64,000 nt of DNA from positions 1 to 64,000 of the forward strand of contig JAFABI010000087.1 of assembly GCA_023426125.1 (NCBI GenBank), written 5' to 3'. The DNA comes from Bacillota bacterium. Its GTDB lineage: Bacteria > Bacillota > Clostridia > Acetivibrionales > DTU013. Shown here piece by piece: positions 8,330-16,019 of the stretch (position 1 is the stretch's first letter; each line of letters starts with the position of its first letter). The position numbers were made by a program, and so were the translations under genes. A model generated the notes under the pieces. That model was not told the DNA's origin. It made no database searches and saw nothing but the letters and a program-made list of their open reading frames with translations.

Positions 8330-8817
8330 TATGCAGCACCTGCCTCGTCAATAAATCTGTCCACCAGCGCCCTGTTGGCCTCGGTATCCATATTCGCTTC
8401 GATTACCTTGGAGGCTGCGGCAAGCGCCAGACCGGCCACCTGACCCCGGATTTCCTTCAGCATCTGCAAACGCTCCTGCTCAACTTCTTCCATGGCTTTG
8501 GCAAGAATGCTCTCCGATTGCTGCCTGGCAGCGGTGATGATCCGGTCGGATTCCTTCTCGGCCTTTATACGTGCTTCTTCAATGATCCTTTCACCTTTGT
8601 CTCTTGCCGTATTCAATTGATTCTCGTACTGAAGCTTCAGTTCGCCCGCTTCGGCTCTGGCTTTCTCAGCACTTTCAATGGAATCTTTAATGGACTTCGT
8701 CCGGTTTTCCATGAACTCCGTTACCCGCTTGAACAAAAGCTTCCGTAAGACCACGTAAAGTATGATTAAATTCAGCGCAACCATCAGGACTTTATACGCA
8801 TTGAGGCTGTCGAACAT
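8329..8817 (-). CDS. atpF: ATP synthase Fo subunit b
   Basis: Stator stalk: one N-terminal membrane helix (about residues 8-26, VLMVALNLIILYVVLRKLL) followed by a long charged coiled coil to residue 162. AAGGGTGG lies six bases before the ATG. A single b subunit, as usual in heterotrophic Firmicutes; no second b' gene is present. Separated from atpE by a 382-base gap that holds two inverted-repeat elements. Confidence 0.94.
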   Translation of the reverse strand: MFDSLNAYKVLMVALNLIILYVVLRKLLFKRVTEFMENRTKSIKDSIESAEKARAEAGELKLQYENQLNTARDKGERIIEEARIKAEKESDRIITAARQQSESILAKAMEEVEQERLQMLKEIRGQVAGLALAAASKVIEANMDTEANRALVDRFIDEAGAA

Positions 8818-8895
8818 CTATATCCACCCTTTCAAGAGCCTTATAGGATTAAGGTTTTTTAAGTATAAAAATTTTCGCAGGAGCTGCTCCTGCAC

Positions 8896-9057
8896 GGGAC
8901 TGTCTCAAAAAGCAGATTGCCCAATGGACAACCTCTACAAATTAGGCTGATCGATGGCCTAAATCATCTGCTCGCCCATGTGTCCCGGGAGGGTATATGT
9001 TGGTATCCCCACCTGTAGGGGCGCGCATTGCGCGTCCGCATATTTTGAGACAGTCCC
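8896..9057. mobile_element. MITE-like element with 15-bp terminal inverted repeats
   Basis: GGGACTGTCTCAAAA at 8896-8910 is repeated as its exact reverse complement at 9043-9057, giving a 162-bp unit with no coding capacity. Inside, at 9014-9037, is a family-A palindromic repeat. No target-site duplication is evident. It sits inside the ATP synthase operon between atpE and atpF. Such size and structure fit a non-autonomous miniature element; the mobilising transposase is not in the window. Confidence 0.65.
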
Positions 9058-9082
9058 CAGATTGATCCTTACCGGTGTCTGT

Positions 9083-9188
9083 TACTACAGTGTTAATTTC
9101 ATTTTTTATGCGCCTCGCGGAAAACAATCGCAAACACTTTAAAGCGTTATTTCTGCAAGGAATAATTCCGGTAATTGACACTGTAGTA
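9083..9188. repeat. 106-bp inverted-repeat element next to the MITE
   Basis: TACTACAGTGTTAATT at 9083-9098 and its near-exact reverse complement at 9173-9188 (one mismatch in 16) bracket about 75 non-coding bases. It directly follows the MITE-like unit in the atpE-atpF gap. A fragment CACTGTAGTAC recurs near 59293. Could be a second miniature element or a structured operon spacer. Confidence 0.5.
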
Positions 9189-9199
9189 CTTTGCCAAAA

Positions 9200-9427
9200 T
9201 TAAATCTTTCCTATCAGCATTATTGCAATAACAAAGCCGAAAATAGCGGTTACTTCAGCAAGAGTAGCAAAAATAAGAGCTGTAGACAAAATTTTTCCTG
9301 AAGCCTCAGGGTTCCTCGAAACTCCTTCAGCAGCCTTTGAAGATGCTATCCCCAGGCCTATTCCTGCTCCGATTCCGGTAAACATGGCAATACCTGCGCC
9401 AATTGCGATCAGTCCACTTACATCCAT
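9200..9427 (-). CDS. atpE: ATP synthase Fo subunit c
   Basis: 75-residue hairpin of two membrane helices that forms the rotor ring. The loop is RNPEASGK, and the ion-binding carboxylate is Glu58 in LAEVTAIFG. The residues known to coordinate sodium in Ilyobacter-type rings are not kept: the helix-1 Gln is Leu25, and the Ser after the key Glu is Val59. Proton coupling is therefore the better guess. Start set at MDVSGL, with GGGGGTG upstream, rather than seven codons earlier. Confidence 0.95.
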   Translation of the reverse strand: MDVSGLIAIGAGIAMFTGIGAGIGLGIASSKAAEGVSRNPEASGKILSTALIFATLAEVTAIFGFVIAIMLIGKI

Positions 9428-9440
9428 TCCATTCACCCCC

Positions 9441-10193
9441 TTATTCAATAGCTTCCGCTATGTATATTGATGACAAAAATACAAATATATATGCCTGCAG
9501 CAATGCATCAAACATATCAAAAAAGAAACTGCCCACAGGGATAAGCGTCTTTACAGGCAATGGCGCCGACAGGTACAGCAGCTCCATGATAATATATCCG
9601 GCCAGTATGTTTCCAAAAAGTCGGAGAGACAGGGATAAGGTTCTTGTGCCGTAGTCAAGAATATGAAAAGGCAGCATTACCGGGGATGGCTTCAAAAAGC
9701 CTTTGAGCCAGCCTTTAAAGCCCCTGTATTTGATGCCGGCCACAAGTACAAGAAATACTGTCATCAGCGCCATCGCCAGGGTGACATTGTAGTCCTTGGT
9801 TGGCGGCAGTATGGCAAATTCCGGCAGGTGCTCGAAAAATTCCAGCCCGGTTATCTGGTACAATTCATGGGCGGTAGGGAGGAGGCTGAACAGGGATACG
9901 GTATTTGCAAAGACAAGAAATAAAAGAATTGTGCCGAAATAGGGGGCGAAGTCTTTCCAATGATGTCCCATATTGCCTTTTATAATGTTATTGATGGTTT
10001 CCACAACCAGTTCAACTACGTTCTGCTTTCCTTCAGGGACGGTTTTCAGCTTGCGGGTAAAGATATAAGCAAGTACAATGATTACGGCCATTATGAGCCA
10101 CATCATGATGATGCTGTCTGATACTGGAATATCCAAGCCGAAAAGATGGATGTAAAAAATGTTGTTTGCCTCAAATACATTATGTGATTCCAA
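9441..10193 (-). CDS. atpB: ATP synthase Fo subunit a
   Basis: Membrane stator that forms the ion half-channels. The essential Arg lies in SLSLRLFGNILAG, and the last two helices are well conserved. Six or so hydrophobic segments in 250 aa. It starts with TTG (codons read MESHNVF) because AGAAGGTG is seven bases upstream and no ATG is near. Lies 14 bases after atpI; its stop lies a few bases before the atpE start. Confidence 0.95.
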   Translation of the reverse strand: MESHNVFEANNIFYIHLFGLDIPVSDSIIMMWLIMAVIIVLAYIFTRKLKTVPEGKQNVVELVVETINNIIKGNMGHHWKDFAPYFGTILLFLVFANTVSLFSLLPTAHELYQITGLEFFEHLPEFAILPPTKDYNVTLAMALMTVFLVLVAGIKYRGFKGWLKGFLKPSPVMLPFHILDYGTRTLSLSLRLFGNILAGYIIMELLYLSAPLPVKTLIPVGSFFFDMFDALLQAYIFVFLSSIYIAEAIE

Positions 10194-10207
10194 ATCACAA
10201 CACCTTC

Positions 10208-10612
10208 TTATTCAAAATTGTTACTGGTTATCTTCAGTACTTCCGTCACACAATTTATCATTATCACAAAAGGTACAAGCAAAATCCCTGCCACCATCCC
10301 GGCAAAAAACCACTGATCCACAAAAAAAGCAGCCAGCAGCAATGGAAATAGGATGATTTGATTTGCCAAAAACCCCAGCATGCCACTCCTGGCCGAATGT
10401 GTTTTCTGTGCCGAACCAGCCGCATCGGATACTATCTTTGTAAAGATCCATGTATAGCTTCCGAATTTCATCACGCTGAAAGCACTACCCAAAATTAAAC
10501 CGAACCAAGTATACCAGCGGTGCTCCAACCACATTAAAACAATTATCGACAATAACGTGCAACATATTAACACTCTTTTCGCTATAAAATTTGCAAGTTT
10601 ATTTTTTAACAA
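10208..10612 (-). CDS. atpI: ATP synthase subunit I
   Basis: Small membrane protein at the head of many atp operons, thought to help assemble the c ring. 134 aa with four hydrophobic segments. Identification relies mainly on position and topology, since the family is weakly conserved. TTG start with AAGGG nine bases upstream. Confidence 0.85.
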   Translation of the reverse strand: MLKNKLANFIAKRVLICCTLLSIIVLMWLEHRWYTWFGLILGSAFSVMKFGSYTWIFTKIVSDAAGSAQKTHSARSGMLGFLANQIILFPLLLAAFFVDQWFFAGMVAGILLVPFVIMINCVTEVLKITSNNFE

Positions 10613-10734
10613 TTTTATCTACCCTTCCCTGGCATAAAAATCATTAAAGTACCGGGTGATTTATGCCGATAATCAATTTGAGCAACGGGCTCTAAAACAG
10701 ATAAAATGCACCTTCGCAAATTTATTTAAACTTA

Positions 10735-10763
10735 ATATTACCACAGTGGTTTTTATTATTCAA
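10735..10763 (-). promoter_or_regulatory. Candidate atp operon promoter
   Basis: On the minus strand, TTGAAT (10758-10763), a 17-base spacer and TAATAT (10735-10740). The leader to atpI would be about 115 nt. It faces away from motA, whose own promoter must share this 217-base gap. Confidence 0.5.
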
Positions 10764-10829
10764 TACCTGAAATATCAAAATGACAGATTTTTAACAAAAA
10801 CCATTATTTTTCACAACAGGAGTGTTTGT

Positions 10830-11636
10830 ATGGATATTGGCACGATTTTAGGTTTACTTGTAGGCTTTGGGGCAGTGCTTCTCGGGTTTATTTCGGAAGG
10901 AGGGAGTCCGGCGTCCCTGGTTTCCGAAATATCTCCTTTTATTATAGTTCTGGGTGGGTGTTTTGGAGCAACGATCCTTACATTTCCGCTCTCGGAGCTT
11001 AAAAAGGTACCTGAAGCGGTGAAAGGGCTGTTCCTGACAAAGAAGAGGGATCCGGTCGCCATCATAAACCAGTTGTCCGAGCTTTCCGAGAAAGCGAGGA
11101 AGGACGGATTGCTGAGCCTGGAGCAGGATGCCCAGAACAATGAAAACGAACTGATAAAAAAAGGCCTTGCTCTTGTCGTTGATGGCATCGAGACAGAGGT
11201 CATCAAAGATATTCTTGTACGTGAGACTCAGCTCCATGAAAGCATCCATGAATCTGTTGCCAAGATATTCGAGGCAATGGGCGGTTATGCGCCTACCATG
11301 GGAGTTTTAGGTACAGTTATGGGGATGGTTCATGTATTGGAGACGATGGATGCGGATCCCAGCGGCCTGGGACCCAAGATAGCCGTCGCGTTCCTTGCGA
11401 CCCTCTTCGGCGTAGGCTTCGCCAATCTGCTGTTCCTTCCTTTTGCAGGCAGAATCAAAGCCAATGCGGAAGGGGAGAAAATGGTCAACGACCTGATCAT
11501 CGAAGGCTTGTTGTCCATCCAGGCCGGTGAAAACCCCAGGATCATCAAAGAGAAGCTCAATCTCAACCTTCTGGAAAAAATGAGCGGCAAAGGCGGCAAG
11601 GGCAAGGCGGACGCCAACGTAGAGGCGGAGGGTTGA
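10830..11636 (+). CDS. motA: Flagellar stator protein MotA
   Basis: Ion-channel half of the flagellar motor stator. 268 aa with four membrane helices: two at the N-terminus (DIGTILGLLVGFGAVLLGF; FIIVLGGCFGATILTFP), a charged cytoplasmic loop, then YAPTMGVLGTVMGMVHVLE and IAVAFLATLFGVGFANLLF. The PTMGVLGTVMG signature with the conserved prolines is intact. Start at ATG 10830 after CAGGAG; the frame is open further upstream but without a good start. Followed by motB three bases on. Orientation is opposite to all genes around it. Confidence 0.93.
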   Translation: MDIGTILGLLVGFGAVLLGFISEGGSPASLVSEISPFIIVLGGCFGATILTFPLSELKKVPEAVKGLFLTKKRDPVAIINQLSELSEKARKDGLLSLEQDAQNNENELIKKGLALVVDGIETEVIKDILVRETQLHESIHESVAKIFEAMGGYAPTMGVLGTVMGMVHVLETMDADPSGLGPKIAVAFLATLFGVGFANLLFLPFAGRIKANAEGEKMVNDLIIEGLLSIQAGENPRIIKEKLNLNLLEKMSGKGGKGKADANVEAEG

Positions 11637-11639
11637 TCC

Positions 11640-12413
11640 ATGGTAAAAACAAAAGTTGTAAAGGATACTTCCGAGCGCTGGCTCTTAACCTATGCGGATC
11701 TCATGAACCTGCTGCTGATTCTGTTTATTCTGCTTTATACCATAAGCAAAGTGGACGTATCCAAATATGAGACAGTGGCAGCCTCGTTGCGGGGTGCTTT
11801 TGGCGATGCCTCCGTCAACCAGGTCATTGGAGATGCGGGGGGGGCCCCTTCTTTGATCAATCTTGAGGGGCAAAATCCTTCGCCTGTTGTGGAGGCGCAG
11901 ATGGAAGAGCAGCAGATGGAGGAGATCAGGGAGAATATAACCGAGGTTATTGAGATGGAAGGCCTGTCCGGCGAAGTTGACGTCACCGTTGAAGAAAGGG
12001 GAATTGTTATTTCAATCGCCGAAAAGGTACTGTTCAAAAGCGGCAGTGCGGATCTGGACGCCGATTCGAAGCTGACCATCGAAAAGATAGGGAAGGTCCT
12101 TCTGGCTATTCCGGGAAAGCAGATACGGGTGGAAGGGCATACGGATAACGTTCCTATCAGCACCTCTCGGTTTCCGGATAACCAGGAGCTTTCAACAGCC
12201 CGTGCCAACAGTGTATGGAGAATACTGGTGAACAATGTAGGTATCAACCCGAAGAGTATTTCCGCTACCGGATATGGGGAATATAGACCGAAAATGCCCA
12301 ATGATACGGAAGCAAACAGGGCACAGAACAGAAGGGTGGACATCGCAATCCTTAAGGATATCTTCGACAAATCGGAATCCGGCGTGGAATCTGTGACGCC
12401 GCCCGGTGAATGA
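11640..12413 (+). CDS. motB: Flagellar stator protein MotB
   Basis: Anchors MotA to peptidoglycan and carries the ion-binding Asp. The membrane helix WLLTYADLMNLLLILFILLYTIS contains that Asp (residue about 20). The C-terminal half is an OmpA-like peptidoglycan-binding domain (VEGHTDNVPI ... STARANSVWRIL ... NRAQNRRVDIAIL). 257 aa. GGAGGG precedes the ATG. Co-transcribed with motA; no other flagellar genes are in the window. Confidence 0.93.
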   Translation: MVKTKVVKDTSERWLLTYADLMNLLLILFILLYTISKVDVSKYETVAASLRGAFGDASVNQVIGDAGGAPSLINLEGQNPSPVVEAQMEEQQMEEIRENITEVIEMEGLSGEVDVTVEERGIVISIAEKVLFKSGSADLDADSKLTIEKIGKVLLAIPGKQIRVEGHTDNVPISTSRFPDNQELSTARANSVWRILVNNVGINPKSISATGYGEYRPKMPNDTEANRAQNRRVDIAILKDIFDKSESGVESVTPPGE

Positions 12414-12466
12414 AAATGCCATCAAGACGACGCCGGAAAGACAATAAACAGGAAATACACGGGGAC

Positions 12467-12503
12467 TGCGACAGGGGACGGTACTTTTCTCTGTCGCATT
12501 TTT
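12467..12503 (+). terminator. motAB terminator
   Basis: TGCGACAG and CTGTCGCA form a perfect 8-bp stem around 16 bases (GGGGACGGTACTTTTCT region), followed by TTTTT. It lies 54 bases after motB. The GGGGACGG loop resembles the dispersed repeats seen elsewhere, so a repeat may have been co-opted as terminator. Confidence 0.7.
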
Positions 12504-12527
12504 GCTATTGCTGTGAAACTCCTATCC

Positions 12528-12551
12528 TGTAGGGGCGCGCATTGCGCGTCC
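12528..12551. repeat. Dispersed palindromic repeat, family A (copy 4)
   Basis: TGTAGGGGCGCGCATTGCGC followed by GTCC; 5-bp GCGCG-type stem around ATT. The 24 bases match those at 9014-9037 exactly, showing recent spread or strong constraint. Confidence 0.65.
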
Positions 12552-12640
12552 ACAAATGCAATCTACGTCAAACAGCTGCCGGACGGCCAATGGCTGTGCC
12601 TGCAAACGAGTTTCCCCACTTAGTGGTGTGCTATCACATG

Positions 12641-12674
12641 TGTCATTGCGAGGAGCCTGCGACGCGGCAATCTC
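12641..12674. repeat. Dispersed repeat, family C (copy 1)
   Basis: TGTCATTGCGAGGAG ... GCGACG ... GCAATCTC. Related copies lie at 17204-17328 and 29669-29752. It lies just past the 3' end of wecB. This head sequence is commonly seen scattered in bacterial genomes. Confidence 0.6.
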
Positions 12675-12689
12675 GGCCGTATAGATACT

Positions 12690-13838
12690 TTACGCAAATT
12701 CCCCGGGTCTGTTCCTGCTCAGGCCGAATTCATACAGAAGCGCATCGACGATGCGTTTAGAGGCCATACTGTCGCCGTAAGGGTTTACGGCTTTTGCCAT
12801 TCTGGAATAGGCTTTGTCATCCTCCAGCAGCTGACCGGCAAGAGAAAGGATTGTATCCCGGTCGGTACCGGCCAGTTTGACGGTACCGGCTTTTATTGCC
12901 TCCGGCCTTTCCGTTTCGTTTCTTAAAACCAGTACCGGCTTTCCCAGGGACGGAGCTTCCTCCTGCAGGCCTCCCGAATCCGTCAATATCAAATAGGATC
13001 TATCCATAAGATTGTGCATGTCCTGCGCGTCAAGAGGGGCTATAAGTTTTACCCGGGGATGGGTTCCCAATATTTCGCGGGCGGTTTCCTGAACAGCAGG
13101 ATTCAAATGCACCGCATAAATGATTTCTACATCCGGATATTTGTCTGCAATATCTCGCAGTGCCAGGCAAATGCTTTCCAGCGGCTTGCCCAGATTTTCA
13201 CGCCGGTGGGCGGTCACTGCAAGAACTCTTTTTCCCTGGAAGCTTGTTTTGTTCAAAACCGTATTTTCGAAAACATAATCTTTTTTAACGGTAGTTTTTA
13301 AGGCATCAATGACTGTATTGCCTGTTATGTATATCTTTTCAGCTTTTACACCCTCGGCCAGCAGATTATCCCTGTTTGTCAGCGTTGGCGCAAAATGCAG
13401 GTCCGACAGTGCACCGGCCAGCTTACGGTTCATTTCCTCAGGAAAGGGAGAATACTTGTCAAAGGTTCTCAAGCCGGCTTCTACATGTCCCACGGAGATT
13501 TTCCTGTAAAAAGCCGCCAGGGATGCGACAAAACAGGTGGAGGTATCGCCGTGGACCAGGACGATTAGCGGCCTTTCCCTGTCAAAAACGCCGCTCAAGC
13601 CTTCCAGAACCTTGATGGTTATTTGCTCCAGCGTCTGCCTTTCCTGCATGATATTCAAATCGTAGTGGGGAGATATCTTGAAGATGTCGAGGACCTGATC
13701 CAGCATTTGACGGTGCTGCGCGGTGACGCAGACAACAGATTCTATTTCCTTATACTTTTCAAGCTCTTTCACAAGGGGGGCCATTTTTACCGCATCCGGC
13801 CTGGTGCCAAAAACAGTCATTACTTTAAGCTTATTCAT
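12690..13838 (-). CDS. wecB: UDP-N-acetylglucosamine 2-epimerase (non-hydrolysing)
   Basis: Interconverts UDP-GlcNAc and UDP-ManNAc for cell-wall polymer synthesis (mnaA in Bacillus). GT-B fold of 382 aa: N-terminal VMTVFGTRPDAVKMAPLV, then VHGDTSTCFVASLAAFY, the catalytic-region HVEAGLRT, FPEEMNRKL and the UDP-binding ILTDSGGLQEEAP. Its ATG overlaps the tagO stop (ATGA), so the two are translationally coupled and probably act in the same wall-polymer pathway. Confidence 0.95.
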   Translation of the reverse strand: MNKLKVMTVFGTRPDAVKMAPLVKELEKYKEIESVVCVTAQHRQMLDQVLDIFKISPHYDLNIMQERQTLEQITIKVLEGLSGVFDRERPLIVLVHGDTSTCFVASLAAFYRKISVGHVEAGLRTFDKYSPFPEEMNRKLAGALSDLHFAPTLTNRDNLLAEGVKAEKIYITGNTVIDALKTTVKKDYVFENTVLNKTSFQGKRVLAVTAHRRENLGKPLESICLALRDIADKYPDVEIIYAVHLNPAVQETAREILGTHPRVKLIAPLDAQDMHNLMDRSYLILTDSGGLQEEAPSLGKPVLVLRNETERPEAIKAGTVKLAGTDRDTILSLAGQLLEDDKAYSRMAKAVNPYGDSMASKRIVDALLYEFGLSRNRPGEFA

Positions 13839-15019
13839 TTTACCGTTCCTTTGGTCGTATTTTGAAGTATGGCGGCAGGATCCGCAGGCGGATCTTTACC
13901 GGCATTTTCCTGATCATCCGTCTTTTCATCCTGCTCGGCGGCTTCCTCTTCCTCAGTGGAACTGTCGCCTATTTCGTTCATATATTTCGCTCCGCCTACT
14001 ACAAATACCGCTACAGCCAGAAGAAGGATGATTGCGCTTATTGCGCCCCGGTCGGCAAGCACGATGGCGCAAAGCCCTAGGGCCGCGCTGGCGGTATACA
14101 TTACAACCACCGACTGCCGCTGGCTTAGCCCCATGTCGATCAGCTTATGGTGAAGATGGCCTCTGTCTGCCTCCATGATGGATTTGCCGCTGGTTACCCT
14201 TCTCAGTATTGCAAAAATAGTATCAAACAGCGGCAGCCCGAGTACCAGCAGCGGGATGGCGATTGAAATGGCGGCATAGGTTTTCAGGCCGCCTTGAATC
14301 GTGATGACTCCGAGGGTAAAGCCAAGAAAGGCCGAACCTGTTTCTCCCATGAATATTTTCGCAGGATTGAAATTATAGGGGAGAAAGCCGAGGGTTGATC
14401 CTGCAAGCGCTGCAGTTATTATCAGAGTATATATTTTTGTTGCAGGGTCCAGATCCGTTCTCAGGTAGGATACGAAAAACAACGAAAGGGAACAGATGGA
14501 GGATACGCCTGCAGCCAGGCCATCCAGGCCGTCGATAAGGTTTATGGCATTTGTAATGCCTACAATCCAGAGGATGGTGAGAATATAAGAAATAGCTTCC
14601 GGGAATCTGGTATATCCTATGTCGGAAAACGGATTTGTTACCACCTGTATCCTTGTATCGGATATGAAAACGACCGCAAATGCCGCCGCCAGCTGAAACA
14701 ACAATTTTACCCAGGCTCTCAGGGTTTTTACATCATCCAGTACTCCCATCACAGCTATAATTGCAATACCCGCCAGCATTCCAATCATTTCTCTGCCGGG
14801 AGTGAATATTTTTACGGGAAGCACCGCACTGAACAATACTGAAACCAGATATCCTACAGCAATGGCAGCGCCGCCCATCAGTGCTATCGGTTTTTTGTGC
14901 ATCCTCCTGTCATCCTTCGGCACATCCACCGCTCCCAGTTTGAATGCCAGCTTTCTTGCAATGGGAGTGGAGGTGAAGGCGATAATGAAGGCAAGGACAA
15001 AGGTTATCAAATATTCCAT
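13835..15019 (-). CDS. tagO: Undecaprenyl-phosphate GlcNAc-1-phosphate transferase
   Basis: Polytopic membrane enzyme of the MraY/WecA/TagO family that starts synthesis of teichoic-acid-like or other wall polysaccharide on undecaprenyl phosphate. Around ten membrane helices. Signatures NAINLIDGLDGLAAG (Mg-binding Asp) and EADRGHLHHKLIDMG (the HIHH-like motif) are present. The last 45 or so residues are an unusually acidic cytoplasmic tail (EEEEAAEQDEKTDD). WecA is possible, but coupling to the 2-epimerase favours a ManNAc-linked wall polymer. Start either the ATG at 15019 or a GTG three codons upstream, which is better spaced from AGAAGG. Confidence 0.9.
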   Translation of the reverse strand: MEYLITFVLAFIIAFTSTPIARKLAFKLGAVDVPKDDRRMHKKPIALMGGAAIAVGYLVSVLFSAVLPVKIFTPGREMIGMLAGIAIIAVMGVLDDVKTLRAWVKLLFQLAAAFAVVFISDTRIQVVTNPFSDIGYTRFPEAISYILTILWIVGITNAINLIDGLDGLAAGVSSICSLSLFFVSYLRTDLDPATKIYTLIITAALAGSTLGFLPYNFNPAKIFMGETGSAFLGFTLGVITIQGGLKTYAAISIAIPLLVLGLPLFDTIFAILRRVTSGKSIMEADRGHLHHKLIDMGLSQRQSVVVMYTASAALGLCAIVLADRGAISAIILLLAVAVFVVGGAKYMNEIGDSSTEEEEAAEQDEKTDDQENAGKDPPADPAAILQNTTKGTVK

Positions 15020-15133
15020 AGTAAGCACAACACCTTCTCGCAAATTTCACACGTTATAACGACCTAAATTCTGAATGAAATTTTTCGGTTGTAGAAAAAT
15101 TTCATTTCCTCTCCTCTGCGGAGTTTCAACGGG

Positions 15134-15218
15134 ACTGGTCGCAAGCTAAAGCTTGCTACTCGTCCATGCATCCAGGCTGGTCGCAAATGCCTTGCATTTG
15201 CTGCTCGCCTATGCATCC
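15134..15218. repeat. Two tandem palindromic repeats, family B
   Basis: Two adjacent 40-44 bp units share CTGGTCGC at the left and CTCGYCYATGCATCC at the right. Their central stems differ: GCAAGCT/AGCTTGC in the first, GCAAATGC/GCATTTGC in the second. Pairing is kept while the bases change. A third copy lies at 61855-61895. Confidence 0.65.
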
Positions 15219-15336
15219 TCGGCGGGAGATATGCTCACCGCCTGAAAACCAATTCGGTACCCGCCACCTATAGAGGTGACGGGTATTTTACTGCCTCGTT
15301 ATAATTGTAACCAAATAAATCAAATTTAATTTCAAG

Positions 15337-15461
15337 CAGGGACATCCCACCAATCAAATACGGATATTCCCTCCAAAGAAATAGGGACATTCCTTCCAAA
15401 TCAAACGGGGACATTCCCTCATTATATGCTATGACCCGTAACTCAGCGGGTATGTCCCCGC
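15337..15461. repeat. Composite repeat, family D (copy 1)
   Basis: About four degenerate 23-26 bp units of the form GGGACATTCCCTCCAATCAA (15337-15420), followed by a terminal unit with ATGACCCGTAACTCAGCGGG and TATGTCCCCGC. The ends GGGGACA and TGTCCCC are inverted. The terminal unit overlaps the 3' end of the dCMP deaminase gene. Related copies at 17861-18031 and 43214-43266. The rest of the 15020-15442 gap holds family-B repeats and no gene. Confidence 0.65.
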
Positions 15462-15904
15462 ATATCTTCCATCCTTACCACCCTGATTCCTGCTTCTTTA
15501 AGCAGCTCCATCGCCAGTTCGTCAGGGTAGTCGCCTTTAAAAATTATTTTCTTAATGCCCGCATTGATCGCCATTTTTGCACACAATACACAGGGCTGAT
15601 GGGTCACATACATTGTTCCGTCTTTTACGCTTGTACCCGAGTAGGCTGCCTGCACCAACGCATTCTGTTCCGCGTGGATTGCCCTGCACAACTCATGCCT
15701 TTGGCCCGAGGGGATTCCCAGCTCGTCTCGGAGACAGCCGGTCTCGGTACAATGCTTGCAGCCCACTGGAGCACCATTATAGCCGGTGGCAAGGATACGC
15801 TTGTCCTTTACAATAAGAGCGCCCACCTGGCGTCTTATACAGGTAGAGCGGGTTTTTATCAGATCGACGATCTCCATGAAATATTCGTCCCATGACGGTC
15901 TCAT
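15443..15904 (-). CDS. comEB: dCMP deaminase (ComEB-like)
   Basis: Zinc-dependent deaminase that converts dCMP to dUMP for dTMP synthesis. Zinc ligands in HAEQNA and PCVLC, plus the RRQVGALIV start of the fold and the extra CKHCTETGC cluster typical of dCMP deaminases. 153 aa. The final residues, MRGHTR and stop, are encoded inside a family-D repeat, so the natural C-terminus was probably replaced. GGGGGC lies six bases before the ATG. Confidence 0.9.
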   Translation of the reverse strand: MRPSWDEYFMEIVDLIKTRSTCIRRQVGALIVKDKRILATGYNGAPVGCKHCTETGCLRDELGIPSGQRHELCRAIHAEQNALVQAAYSGTSVKDGTMYVTHQPCVLCAKMAINAGIKKIIFKGDYPDELAMELLKEAGIRVVRMEDMRGHTR

Positions 15905-16019
15905 GCATTAGCCCCCTTCTACCGGTGCTCTGTCAATGCCGATTCCTCATTACCATCGGCCAATACAGGCTTTACGATTGACAGAATATTGCCCCGGTAC
16001 TGTTAGACTTTAATATTGC

